The notes under the pieces were generated by a model, which saw only the letters and a list, made by a program, of their open reading frames with translations, was not told the origin of the DNA and searched no databases. This document shows, piece by piece, positions 34,209-43,103 of a stretch of 64,000 bases of DNA. The position numbers and the translations under genes were made by a program. Positions within the stretch are counted from its first letter, which is position 1; the number at the start of each line of letters is the position of its first letter. Origin of the DNA: JAGLOK01 sp963677605 (GTDB lineage Bacteria; Bacillota; Clostridia; Christensenellales; UMGS416); NCBI GenBank assembly GCA_963677605.2, contig CAXXDX010000001.1, positions 124,001 to 188,000 of the forward strand, given 5' to 3'.

Positions 34209-37200
34209 TTATTTAACTTTTAGCCTAAACGTTTTTAACTCATATGGCATAATTAAAAACTCAAATGAGTTTTTCGAATTTTTAATACTATTTAACTTTT
34301 GCCTTTCTTCAAGGTCACATTCATAGACCTCCACTATTTCTTTAAAGAAAGTAAGCTTAACTTTTGTTCTTTTGTTTTTACATTCATGCAAACGAATAAT
34401 TATGTCTTTGCTTTCTTCAGCCTGCTTTATAACTTCAATTACTACATTGTCCTTATCAACATTTACAAAAGACAACTCATTCGGGAGTGAGCCATCCTGC
34501 GCATTTACTGCAACAGCTGAAACAGGCTGATTAAGCTCATAACCCAGTTTAACCGTATCTGCCTGCTTCCAATCACCTTTATGCGGATAAAGGCTATATG
34601 TGAAATGATGAACTTCTCTGTCTGCATTCTCATTAGGCGATACAGCTGATTTTATCAATGTAATCCTCATATCACTGCCCTTGATATCATATCCGTATTT
34701 ACAATCATTAAGAAGGCTTACTCCATAATCTCCTTCAGATAAATCAGCCCACTTATGCGCGCAAACTTCAAATTTCGCCATATCCCAGCTTGTGTTCCAG
34801 TGTGTTGGACGTTCTAAATTGCCAAATTGAATGTCATATGTCGCTTTCTCAGCATGAATATCAACAGGAAACAAAGCCTTAAGCAGTATCTGCTTTTCTT
34901 TCCAATCAACTTCTGTTTTAAAATCAATTTTCGAAGAACCTTTCACGATGCTTATTGTCTGCGTTATGGTTGAATCCAAAAATCTTTTCACAACTTTTAC
35001 AGATGCCTTGAGCCTGCTGCATTCAACTACATCAAAGCTAATAAGCTCATCAACTCCCCACATCTTCTCCTGATAATAAATATTAATATCCCAAGCATCG
35101 TAGTTGTGAGGCTTGTCCTCAAAAGCCTGAAGCACATTAGCTCGTTCACCTTTCCTTAGAATCTCTCTATCTGCTTTTTTATCGTAGATTGAAACAATAT
35201 TTGCATTTTTGTCAAGCTCAACTCTTACACAATCGTTTTCAAGCAAATTATTATCTGCTTTTATACAAGACTTACCTCTTTCTATTTCATCAATAGCAAA
35301 CGCTTTATATCCCTTTGCCGGAATATTTTTCGCTTCAAACTGTAATCTGCTGCCCTTATAGTCAATATCAATAATTTCATCTCTTATAAAAGGTGATGGG
35401 TTAAAAACAACAACAGAATCTTCTTCCGTGGTAATATTTGAAATAATCGCATTAAGAGCACTTTCCTTTATATCATTTCCTTTCTCAATAATTTCCTCAT
35501 ACTGCTCTTTTGACTCATCATACACTTCTTTAATAGATGAACCGGGAATTATATCATGGAACTGATTAAGGCAGATAATTTCCCATCCGGTTCTAATTGC
35601 TTCCTTTGGATATTCACTTCCGTTTATAAGATTGTCAGCCGATGCCAAAAGTTCCACATCTTCATACAGAAACTCAGATTTTCTGTTATATCTTTTGTTA
35701 CGAGCCATAGAAGTTAATGTTCCTCTATGGTATTCGAGGTATAACTCACCTACCCACTTTGGCAACTTGGAGTTATCTTCCACACGTTTTTCAAGATTTT
35801 TAAAGAACTCAAGTGATGTCTGCATTTTAGTCATTGGACATCCTGGTATTCCTTTTGATAGCCTTCTTTGAGTTTCCAGCATTTCTTTTGTCGGTCCGCC
35901 TCCGCCGTCTCCATATCCAAAGCTAATAAGAACCTCGTTGTTTATAGCCTTTTGCTGATAGCGTTCCCAAGAACCTTTCACCTGATCAGCTGTAATATTA
36001 CCATTATAAGTCGTGCCATAGCTTCTTTCAGTCCTTGTATAGTCCATGGCTGTAATAAAATGCACAAGCACATCCGAGCCATCAAGGCCTACCCATTTAA
36101 ACGTGTCATATGGCATTTTATTATATTCATTCCATGAAATCTTGGTTGTCATGAAATAATCCACACCACTCTTTTTTAAAATTTGAGGAAGCGCATCAGA
36201 ATACCCAAATACATCCGGCAACCATAATATTTTATTTTCCACTCCAAACTCTTCTCTGAAAAATCGCTTTCCATGAATAATCTGGCGAACAAGTGACTCA
36301 CCTGAGCTTATGTTACAGTCAGCTTCCACCCACATAGCTCCTTCTGCTTCCCAGCGTCCGCTTTTTACTTCTGTTTTCACTTTCTCGTATATTTCCGGAC
36401 GCTCATCTTTCAGGTATTTATAAAGCTGCGGCTGACTTGACATGAACATATACTCCGGATATTCATCCATTAAGTTTAGAACAGTTGAAAAACTACGCTG
36501 AGTTTTCTGCCTTGTTTGCGCCAAATCCCAAAGCCAAGCGACATCAATGTGTGTGTGACCAATACAGTTTGCTATAACACTGTCATCACCACAGAAATTT
36601 GTATAAAACTCTTCTTCCATATAGGTAAGGCCTGCTTTAATGCTCGTAAAGAAATCTGCCGAATATGGTTTTCTCAAATCAAGCATATTAACTGCTTCAG
36701 TCAGGTGCTTTTCAATCGCAAGTCTTTGCCGATCTTCTTTTTTCAAAAGCTCCGCTATATCCAAAGGTATCTTTATATCATAATAAAGTTTTTCGATGTC
36801 TTGGTTTAGTTCCACAACAGACAACGTACATCCACATGGTCTAACAATATTTCCGCGAGCGCTTTTTCCACCGTATGCCTGCATATCAATTTTGTATACG
36901 GTTCCTTTCTTCGCACAGTCTGCAAGCAAGACTTCTTTGTGATTAGTATCAAATCCTTGAACAACTTCACCATTAATAAAAACTAAGAATTGAGGATTAG
37001 TAGCATCCCAACCGCTCGACCCTGTATCTATCTTTAAAACTATACGTTTACCGTCAAGTTCTTTAGGTACAGTAAAGCTTGCGTTAAACCATGCGTGAAC
37101 ATCATCACCTCCCCATAGCTGAATCTTTCCAAAAGGTTTATATTCTTCAGCAGAACTTTCTGCTTCTTGCGGAGTATGATAAAAACCTTCTTTAATCATC

Positions 37201-37286
37201 AAATCATCTATCAATACCGTTTGAGGATAAATTAGCGTCTGAAGTTCTTTTACTAATCTCCTTATTCTTTGTGTTACAAAATACAT
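34209..37286 (-). CDS. GH38 alpha-mannosidase
   Basis: This 1025-residue glycoside hydrolase removes alpha-mannosyl residues. The N-terminal 230 residues are the bacterial GH38 beta-rich extension; the catalytic domain follows, with metal ligands in GHTHIDVAWLW (H246, D248) and the likely nucleophile aspartate in LPDVFGYS (D358). The helical middle domain and C-terminal beta domains complete the usual length. It has no signal peptide, so it acts in the cytoplasm on imported manno-oligosaccharides or glycan fragments. GGGAGGG precedes the ATG. No transporter gene is adjacent. Confidence 0.93.
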   Translation of the reverse strand: MYFVTQRIRRLVKELQTLIYPQTVLIDDLMIKEGFYHTPQEAESSAEEYKPFGKIQLWGGDDVHAWFNASFTVPKELDGKRIVLKIDTGSSGWDATNPQFLVFINGEVVQGFDTNHKEVLLADCAKKGTVYKIDMQAYGGKSARGNIVRPCGCTLSVVELNQDIEKLYYDIKIPLDIAELLKKEDRQRLAIEKHLTEAVNMLDLRKPYSADFFTSIKAGLTYMEEEFYTNFCGDDSVIANCIGHTHIDVAWLWDLAQTRQKTQRSFSTVLNLMDEYPEYMFMSSQPQLYKYLKDERPEIYEKVKTEVKSGRWEAEGAMWVEADCNISSGESLVRQIIHGKRFFREEFGVENKILWLPDVFGYSDALPQILKKSGVDYFMTTKISWNEYNKMPYDTFKWVGLDGSDVLVHFITAMDYTRTERSYGTTYNGNITADQVKGSWERYQQKAINNEVLISFGYGDGGGGPTKEMLETQRRLSKGIPGCPMTKMQTSLEFFKNLEKRVEDNSKLPKWVGELYLEYHRGTLTSMARNKRYNRKSEFLYEDVELLASADNLINGSEYPKEAIRTGWEIICLNQFHDIIPGSSIKEVYDESKEQYEEIIEKGNDIKESALNAIISNITTEEDSVVVFNPSPFIRDEIIDIDYKGSRLQFEAKNIPAKGYKAFAIDEIERGKSCIKADNNLLENDCVRVELDKNANIVSIYDKKADREILRKGERANVLQAFEDKPHNYDAWDINIYYQEKMWGVDELISFDVVECSRLKASVKVVKRFLDSTITQTISIVKGSSKIDFKTEVDWKEKQILLKALFPVDIHAEKATYDIQFGNLERPTHWNTSWDMAKFEVCAHKWADLSEGDYGVSLLNDCKYGYDIKGSDMRITLIKSAVSPNENADREVHHFTYSLYPHKGDWKQADTVKLGYELNQPVSAVAVNAQDGSLPNELSFVNVDKDNVVIEVIKQAEESKDIIIRLHECKNKRTKVKLTFFKEIVEVYECDLEERQKLNSIKNSKNSFEFLIMPYELKTFRLKVK

Positions 37287-37445
37287 ATTTCCCTCCCTAA
37301 TAAAAACTGACTTTATTATAGAGCACCAACAATTCTGATTATATATAAATTTCTTTTACTAATATAATTATATTTAAGTTTCAATATTAATTTATACCTA
37401 ATTTCTAAAACATTGTCTATCTTATCAAATATCCTTTACTTTGCT

Positions 37446-37481
37446 TAAAAAAATCTCCCCTAAAAAATCTCAGGGAAGATT
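37446..37481 (-). terminator. Terminator after the HD-domain gene
   Basis: A 10-bp stem (37452-37461 with 37472-37481, one G-T pair on the minus strand) is followed by seven T residues. Confidence 0.8.
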
Positions 37482-37499
37482 ATAATAAATCACGTTCTT

Positions 37500-38057
37500 C
37501 TATAGGCCAATATCCAGGGCGATTTCCTTCATGCCAATTAAGGCTATCTCTATAAACTCTGCCCTTTCAATTCCAATGTTTACGCAACTGTCTATCTGCT
37601 CTCGGTCAGCACCTCTTGCAAAAGCTTTGTCCTTGAATTTCTTTTTTACGGACTTAACCTGCACATCCTCAAGTTTCCTGCTCGGCTTAACAAGTGCACA
37701 TGCTGTTATAAGCCCGGTTATGGGATCCGCACAGTAAAGCGCTCTGTCAAACTCAGTTTCAAGAACTGTTCCGTTTTCCGAATTATGAGCCATTATTGCA
37801 TGCATAATATCATCTGATATGTCATAATCTTTAAGCAAGTCTTTTGCAGCCAACGCATGCCTTTGCGGATTCTCCGCTGTCAGTTCATAATCAATGTCAT
37901 GCAATAGGCCTGCAAGTCCCCATTTTTCTATATCTTTTTCTAGTCTTTTCGCCAAACCGCGCATAACGGCTTCTACTGCCAGACTGTGATTAATAAGATT
38001 TTCGCTCTTAAGGTTTTCATTTAATAATTCTAATGCTTCCTGTCTATTCATTAACAT
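37500..38057 (-). CDS. HD-domain hydrolase
   Basis: This 185-residue HD-superfamily protein has conserved residues in NHSLAVEAVM, LHDIDYE (HD pair, about 52-53), RHALAA and IMAHNSENG, with a final aspartate in ALYCADPITGL. It is a small single-domain phosphohydrolase of the kind annotated as HDIG-type; the substrate is unknown. It starts three bases after the aldo/keto reductase gene, in the same operon. Confidence 0.82.
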   Translation of the reverse strand: MLMNRQEALELLNENLKSENLINHSLAVEAVMRGLAKRLEKDIEKWGLAGLLHDIDYELTAENPQRHALAAKDLLKDYDISDDIMHAIMAHNSENGTVLETEFDRALYCADPITGLITACALVKPSRKLEDVQVKSVKKKFKDKAFARGADREQIDSCVNIGIERAEFIEIALIGMKEIALDIGL

Positions 38058-38060
38058 CTC

Positions 38061-39044
38061 TTACCATAAATAGTGTACTGGGTTTTTTATGTATGCCTCA
38101 TATATTTTTGCAACCTCATGCATTTCTCTTTGAGACAAATCCTTCATATCAGATGCTTCAACATTCATCTTTATGTGCTGAAGCCTGCTGGCACCAGGTA
38201 TAACGCAACTAATCTCTTCAAACATTAATATCCATTTTAATGCATAAAGCGGCAAATTCTCTTTTCCGAAAACTTCTTTCAGCTTATCAACTGCGATAAG
38301 TCCCGTTTCATAGTCCACTCCGGAGAAAGTCTCTCCTTTATCAAATGACGCACCCTGTCTGTTAAAGAATCTGTGGTCATCTTTTTCAAATTTTGTATCA
38401 TGAGTAAATTTTCCGCTCAAAAGTCCGCTTGCAAGCGGCACACGAGCAAGAATCCCAACATTCTTTTCTTTTGCTAGCTTAAAGAAAAGTTCATTAGGGC
38501 GTTGGCGAAACATGTTAAAAATAATCTGAACAGAAGCGACGCCATCATAATCAATAGCTTTAATTGCCTCTTCAACTTTTTCAACACTCACCCCGTAATG
38601 TTTTATTTTGCCTATCTTTTTCAAATCATCAAGCAAAGTAAAAACTTCAGGATTATAATATACTTCTGTAGGCGGACAATGCAGCTGAATCAAATCCAAA
38701 GCTTCAACACCCAGTCTCTTTAAGCTGTCCTCTACGAATCCAATGATATTTTCCCTACGATATCCCGAGGCTATATGCGGATTTAATTTCCTGCCGCATT
38801 TAGTAGCAACGAAAATCTTGTCTTTTTTGCTTTTTATAAATTTTCCAAGCGCTTTTTCTGAAAGTCCGTTATTATATACATCTGCTGTGTCATAAAAATT
38901 TATCCCATTGTCATATGCTTCATTCAGAATGCTGTCAGCTGTCTTGTCATCAAAGGGCTGTCCCCACTTTCCTCCAAGCTGCCATGTTCCCAGAGATACT
39001 TCTGAAACCTTATAACCTGTTTTACCTAAAGTTCTGTATTTCAT
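38061..39044 (-). CDS. Aldo/keto reductase
   Basis: This 327-residue aldo/keto reductase has the tetrad segments GINFYDTADVYNNG (Asp and Tyr), VATKCGRK (Lys) and IQLHCPP (His), and no iron-sulfur tail, unlike the reductase at 32861. It reduces an aldehyde or ketone with NADPH; the substrate is unknown. GTGAGG precedes the ATG. It is clustered with an HD hydrolase and a HerA-type ATPase on the minus strand. Confidence 0.9.
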   Translation of the reverse strand: MKYRTLGKTGYKVSEVSLGTWQLGGKWGQPFDDKTADSILNEAYDNGINFYDTADVYNNGLSEKALGKFIKSKKDKIFVATKCGRKLNPHIASGYRRENIIGFVEDSLKRLGVEALDLIQLHCPPTEVYYNPEVFTLLDDLKKIGKIKHYGVSVEKVEEAIKAIDYDGVASVQIIFNMFRQRPNELFFKLAKEKNVGILARVPLASGLLSGKFTHDTKFEKDDHRFFNRQGASFDKGETFSGVDYETGLIAVDKLKEVFGKENLPLYALKWILMFEEISCVIPGASRLQHIKMNVEASDMKDLSQREMHEVAKIYEAYIKNPVHYLW

Positions 39045-39051
39045 TATAACC

Positions 39052-40581
39052 TCACTTTCCGCTTAATGAGCCAAGTAAGCCTCGTACCAAACTTTTACCC
39101 AACTCTCTGCCTATTGTTGTGCTCGCAGAAGAAATTGTCTTTCCCAACGGCGAACTTTTAAACTGCCTTATCTTCTTATCAAGCTCTTTCGCTTTTTCAA
39201 TCCTTTCTTTTTCTGCCTGTTTAGCTTCTTTCTCTTTTTGAATCCTTAATTGTTCATCCTGTTCTTTCTTTGCTTCTTCAAGCTCTTTTTTCTGTTTCAT
39301 CTCAGCCTTTTCGGTTAAAATCTCATATGCCGAATGTCTGTCCACGTCTTTATCATATAACATACCTAATACAGAATTTTTAATAACTTCAGCAATTTGT
39401 TCATCTCCCGCTGGGCTAAAATCACTTTTGGGAGGCAATATCCATACTCGCTCAGCCACTGAAGGAGCGCCGTTTTCCATTAAAAAAGAAACAATTGCTT
39501 CGCCTACTGCAAGTTCACCTATAGCCGTCTCTATATCAAGTTCAGAATTCTGTCTGAATGTCTCAGCCGCTGCTTTCACAGCTTTTTGTTCTTTAGGTGT
39601 ATATGCTCGAAGAGCATGCTGTATCCTGTTGCCGAGCTGCCCCAGAACCGATTCAGGTATATCCAGAGGGTTTTGTGTTACAAAATATATTCCCACTCCC
39701 TTTGAACGGATGAGTCTAACAACCTGTTCAATTTTCTCCAACAGTATCTTAGGCATATCATCAAATAGCAGATGCGCTTCATCAAAAAAGAACGCAATCT
39801 TAGGCTTATCAGGATCTCCCGCCTCCGGAAGTTCTTCAAAAAGTTCAGATAACATCCAAAGCAAAAAAGTTGAATACAACATAGGGCTTTGCATAAGCTT
39901 TTGCGCGTTTAGTATGTTTATCGTCCCTCTGCCATTGTCCGTTTTCATCAGATCACGAATATTGAGGGCTGGCTCTCCAAAAAAAAGAGATGCATCTGTT
40001 TCTTCCAGTATTAAAATGCTCCTTTGAATAGCACCTATCGACTGAGTAGCTATGTTTCCATATTCTATGCGAAGTTCATCTGCATTATTTGCCACAAACC
40101 TTACCATTCTTGATAAATCTTTATAATCAAGAAGAAGCATTCCCATGTCATCTGCTATTTTAAACACCATATATAAAACACCGGTTTGTACATCAGTCAG
40201 ACGCATAATACGTGACAGCATCTGCGGTCCCATCTCTGTTACAGTTGCCCGTATCGGATGTCCTTGGTTTTTATGCATATCCCAAAAAACAACAGGAAAT
40301 CCATCAAAAGAATAATCATCAAAGCCAATCATAGTCATTCTGTTTAAAAACTTCTCACCGGCACTTCCTGGATTTATAAGCCCGGATAAATCGCCCTTGA
40401 CATCAGCCATAAATACAGGAACTCCGATTCTTGAGAATTCCTCCGCCATTACTTTAAGCGTCGTGGTTTTTCCAGTTCCGGTAGCTCCTGTTATAAGTCC
40501 GTGTCTATTGGCCATTTTGGGAATTACAGAATAAATATCACCATCTTTAACTGCAATATTAATAAAAGCATTGTCTGCCAT
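39052..40581 (-). CDS. HerA/DUF853-type P-loop ATPase
   Basis: This 509-residue ATPase has Walker A GATGTGKTTT (about 32-41), Walker B IAFFFDEAHLL (about 262-272) and a DUF853 layout like E. coli YjgR. Residues 420-470 form a highly charged coiled coil rich in K and E. The HerA/FtsK superfamily translocates nucleic acids, but the role of YjgR-type proteins is not known. GGAG precedes the ATG. There is no NurA or defence partner nearby, so I do not call it a defence gene. Confidence 0.88.
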   Translation of the reverse strand: MADNAFINIAVKDGDIYSVIPKMANRHGLITGATGTGKTTTLKVMAEEFSRIGVPVFMADVKGDLSGLINPGSAGEKFLNRMTMIGFDDYSFDGFPVVFWDMHKNQGHPIRATVTEMGPQMLSRIMRLTDVQTGVLYMVFKIADDMGMLLLDYKDLSRMVRFVANNADELRIEYGNIATQSIGAIQRSILILEETDASLFFGEPALNIRDLMKTDNGRGTINILNAQKLMQSPMLYSTFLLWMLSELFEELPEAGDPDKPKIAFFFDEAHLLFDDMPKILLEKIEQVVRLIRSKGVGIYFVTQNPLDIPESVLGQLGNRIQHALRAYTPKEQKAVKAAAETFRQNSELDIETAIGELAVGEAIVSFLMENGAPSVAERVWILPPKSDFSPAGDEQIAEVIKNSVLGMLYDKDVDRHSAYEILTEKAEMKQKKELEEAKKEQDEQLRIQKEKEAKQAEKERIEKAKELDKKIRQFKSSPLGKTISSASTTIGRELGKSLVRGLLGSLSGK

Positions 40582-40655
40582 CTTATTCTCCTTAATATAT
40601 GTTTCTTAGATAATTTTACCACAATTTATAAGTAAGTTGAATCTGTTATAATATT

Positions 40656-41324
40656 TTAAAAAGCCGCAATACTAAGAGCCATCAGAATTTGAGTCGAGTA
40701 ATATAAAACAAGATTTATACCACAAAGCACAGGTTTGGGTTTGACTGCAAATCTAACAAATGCCAAAACAGCATCAGATGCAATAAAAAGCAATGCTCCC
40801 AATGAAATTAAGATTATAGGAAGAGTGATTTGCGGCAATTTATATAACAGCGACACAGCCATTGTAAACATAAAGATGATAATCATTGCATAAACAGCAA
40901 CTGGTAATTTCATATCGCCGAAATCGAGCTTAAAATAGCTTTTTGCTGCAAAAACTAGCAACATAATTACAACAAAAATAATTGCGTCATATATTAATAC
41001 ACCGCCTAATGTTATAAATGCAGAAGAATATATTATCTGTCCTATTAAAAATGAAGATAAGCCTGCAATAAAAAACTTAGGCGTCTTTATATATACTAAA
41101 AGCAAATCTCCTATCAGTCCAAACAAAAGAGCTGATAGTATAAGAAAAATATATATCTTTGGCGCTCTGCCTAATATAGCTCCTGCAATGCCCACGCAAA
41201 TAAAAAGCAAAGAATTTATTCCTTTTGTCCAAAAGTATTGCTCTGGTTTCCAGTTATATTCTGTCCAAATATAAAAAACGCTCCATAACACACAGATTCC
41301 TGCAATAATCATAGAACATTTCAT
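40656..41324 (-). CDS. YhhN/TMEM86-family membrane protein (lysoplasmalogenase-like)
   Basis: This 222-residue protein has about eight hydrophobic segments. The two conserved acidic positions of the family appear in FGLIGDLLL and FIASDAVLAF, with YYSTQILMALS at the end. Mammalian TMEM86 members hydrolyse lysoplasmalogen; plasmalogens occur in many anaerobic Clostridia, which fits, but bacterial activity is inferred. AAAAGGAG precedes the ATG. Confidence 0.82.
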   Translation of the reverse strand: MKCSMIIAGICVLWSVFYIWTEYNWKPEQYFWTKGINSLLFICVGIAGAILGRAPKIYIFLILSALLFGLIGDLLLVYIKTPKFFIAGLSSFLIGQIIYSSAFITLGGVLIYDAIIFVVIMLLVFAAKSYFKLDFGDMKLPVAVYAMIIIFMFTMAVSLLYKLPQITLPIILISLGALLFIASDAVLAFVRFAVKPKPVLCGINLVLYYSTQILMALSIAAF

Positions 41325-41350
41325 AAGGTTCTCCTTTTAAGTGTATTAAA

Positions 41351-42232
41351 CTATTTGCTTTTTTCCTTAAAAGCTTTCTCCAGTTTTTTCCCTGTAGGAG
41401 TTGCAGCCAATCCGCCTTCTGCTGTTTCTCTCAGCGATGTGTGAATCTGTGCACCTATATCTCCCATTGCATCAATAACCTCATCAGCAGGAATTGCGCT
41501 TGTTATCCCAGCCAAAGCAAGGTTTGCAGAAGACAGTGCATTTACCGCACCCATCACATTTCTTTTTACACAAGGAACTTCAACCAGTCCTGCAACTGGA
41601 TCGCACACCAGTCCCAAAGTGTTTTTTAATGCCATCGCACACGCGTCAGCGCAAGCTTCCGGAGAGCCTCCAAGAAGCTGTACAGCTGCTGCCGCCGCCA
41701 TTGCCGATGCACTTCCGCATTCCGCCTGACAGCCTCCTTCTGCACCGGAAAGAGTGGCCCTATACGCAATTACCGCTCCCACACCTGAAGCTGTCAACAA
41801 TGCATCCACCATGTCTTCCTCACTTATATTATACTCCTTTTCCAGAGATAATATTACAGCAGGAAGTATTCCGCACGAGCCTGCGGTCGGAGCTGCTACA
41901 ATTCTGCCCATACAGGCATTAACTTCAGAAACCGCGAGCGCGTTTAAAATAATATTATTATACAGTTCTCCTCCGGGAAGTTTATGCTTTTTCATATACT
42001 CTGAGTAACGGAAAGCATCTGCTTTAGTTAAACCGGAAAATGAATACTGTTCATTCTCCACTCCTTCTATTACAGCTTCTCTCATTACGTTAAGAGTGTC
42101 TGCCATCTTTTTAATTATATCTTCGCGTGAACACTCTAAATTTACTATTTGATCCTGCAGTACATATTCTGATATTTTTATATCTCTTTTACTGCATTTT
42201 GAAACAATTTTATTCAAAGATTTTAAACTCAT
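41351..42232 (-). CDS. sdaAA: L-serine dehydratase, iron-sulfur type, alpha subunit
   Basis: This 293-residue subunit carries the 4Fe-4S catalytic domain, with conserved cysteines in AAPTAGSCGILPA, SGAEGGCQAECGSASAMA and VCDPVAGLVEVPCVKRN. With the beta subunit it deaminates L-serine to pyruvate and ammonia without PLP. The ATG follows AAGGTGATGT, 13 bases after the beta-subunit gene. Confidence 0.95.
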   Translation of the reverse strand: MSLKSLNKIVSKCSKRDIKISEYVLQDQIVNLECSREDIIKKMADTLNVMREAVIEGVENEQYSFSGLTKADAFRYSEYMKKHKLPGGELYNNIILNALAVSEVNACMGRIVAAPTAGSCGILPAVILSLEKEYNISEEDMVDALLTASGVGAVIAYRATLSGAEGGCQAECGSASAMAAAAAVQLLGGSPEACADACAMALKNTLGLVCDPVAGLVEVPCVKRNVMGAVNALSSANLALAGITSAIPADEVIDAMGDIGAQIHTSLRETAEGGLAATPTGKKLEKAFKEKSK

Positions 42233-42245
42233 ACATCACCTTTTG

Positions 42246-42905
42246 CTATACTTTTGGAACAACAAATACTTTGTTGACCATATCATGTTGCATTATATTT
42301 TTTACGCTTGCCTCAGGAATGGGGCTATCGGCTTCAATAATCAATGCGGCAACCCCTCCTCTTTTTGTTCTTTGCGAACTCATTTTTGCAATGTTTACAT
42401 TCTCTTGGGCTAAAGAATTAGTAACATACGCAATAACACCGGGTTTGTCTAAATGTACTGCAATAACAGTATTGTCTTCTCCGCTGAATCCTGCTTCAAA
42501 GTCATTTACTGTCTGTATATTTACACGCCCGCCGCCGATGGAAACACCTACCACATTTACAGACATTCCATTTGCATCTTTTAGGAATATTTTAACCGTA
42601 TTTGGGTGAGTACCAACTTTCGACTTTTCTTCGAACGAAAACTCAAGTCCATTTTTTTTAGCTATTAAAAAAGAATCTCTGATTCTAATATCATCTGATT
42701 TAAATCCCATAATCCCTGCTATTATAGCCTTGTCCGTTCCATGGCCTACTCCTGTTTTTGCAAAGGAACCATAAAGCGTAATTTCAGCTTCTACAGGCAT
42801 ATTGCCAAGAAGCAGTGCAGCAATATTTCCTATCTTGCATGCGCCTGCGGTATGTGAACTTGACGGACCTATCATAACCGGCCCTACTATACTAAAAATA
42901 TCCAT
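42246..42905 (-). CDS. sdaAB: L-serine dehydratase, iron-sulfur type, beta subunit
   Basis: This 219-residue subunit has the IGPSSSHTAGA serine-binding motif (about 8-20) and a C-terminal ACT domain (about 145-215) that may sense an amino acid. A TTG two codons earlier is possible, but AGGA fits the ATG at 42905 better. The beta-alpha gene order is the usual one in Firmicutes. Confidence 0.94.
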   Translation of the reverse strand: MDIFSIVGPVMIGPSSSHTAGACKIGNIAALLLGNMPVEAEITLYGSFAKTGVGHGTDKAIIAGIMGFKSDDIRIRDSFLIAKKNGLEFSFEEKSKVGTHPNTVKIFLKDANGMSVNVVGVSIGGGRVNIQTVNDFEAGFSGEDNTVIAVHLDKPGVIAYVTNSLAQENVNIAKMSSQRTKRGGVAALIIEADSPIPEASVKNIMQHDMVNKVFVVPKV

Positions 42906-43008
42906 AATCAATTCCTTAAAGTAGTATATTCAATATAAAGTTTTAAAAATAAATATGCAATACAATTCATTGATTAATTAAAAAATTATAAAAAAATAAA
43001 ATTTTCTA

Positions 43009-43037
43009 TTGACATACAAATTATTTGTATGTATTAT
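43009..43037 (+). promoter_or_regulatory. MFS operon promoter with operator in the spacer
   Basis: Consensus TTGACA (43009-43014) and TATTAT (43032-43037) are separated by 17 bases. The spacer is a dyad CATACAAA-TTA-TTTGTATG (43013-43031), a classic repressor position. TTGTACG occurs twice more downstream, before the start codon, which may be extra half-sites. The HTH protein encoded two genes along is the likely repressor. Confidence 0.75.
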
Positions 43038-43103
43038 TATCGTATAACATATTTGTACGTTTTGCACTCTTGTACGTACTATTAATTTATACGAGGAGCT
43101 ATT

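Noticed and set aside
39052..40581. HerA-type ATPase as part of an antiviral defence system
   Set aside because: No NurA, SIR2, DUF4297 or other known partner is adjacent, and the protein has the DUF853/YjgR layout of a chromosomal gene.
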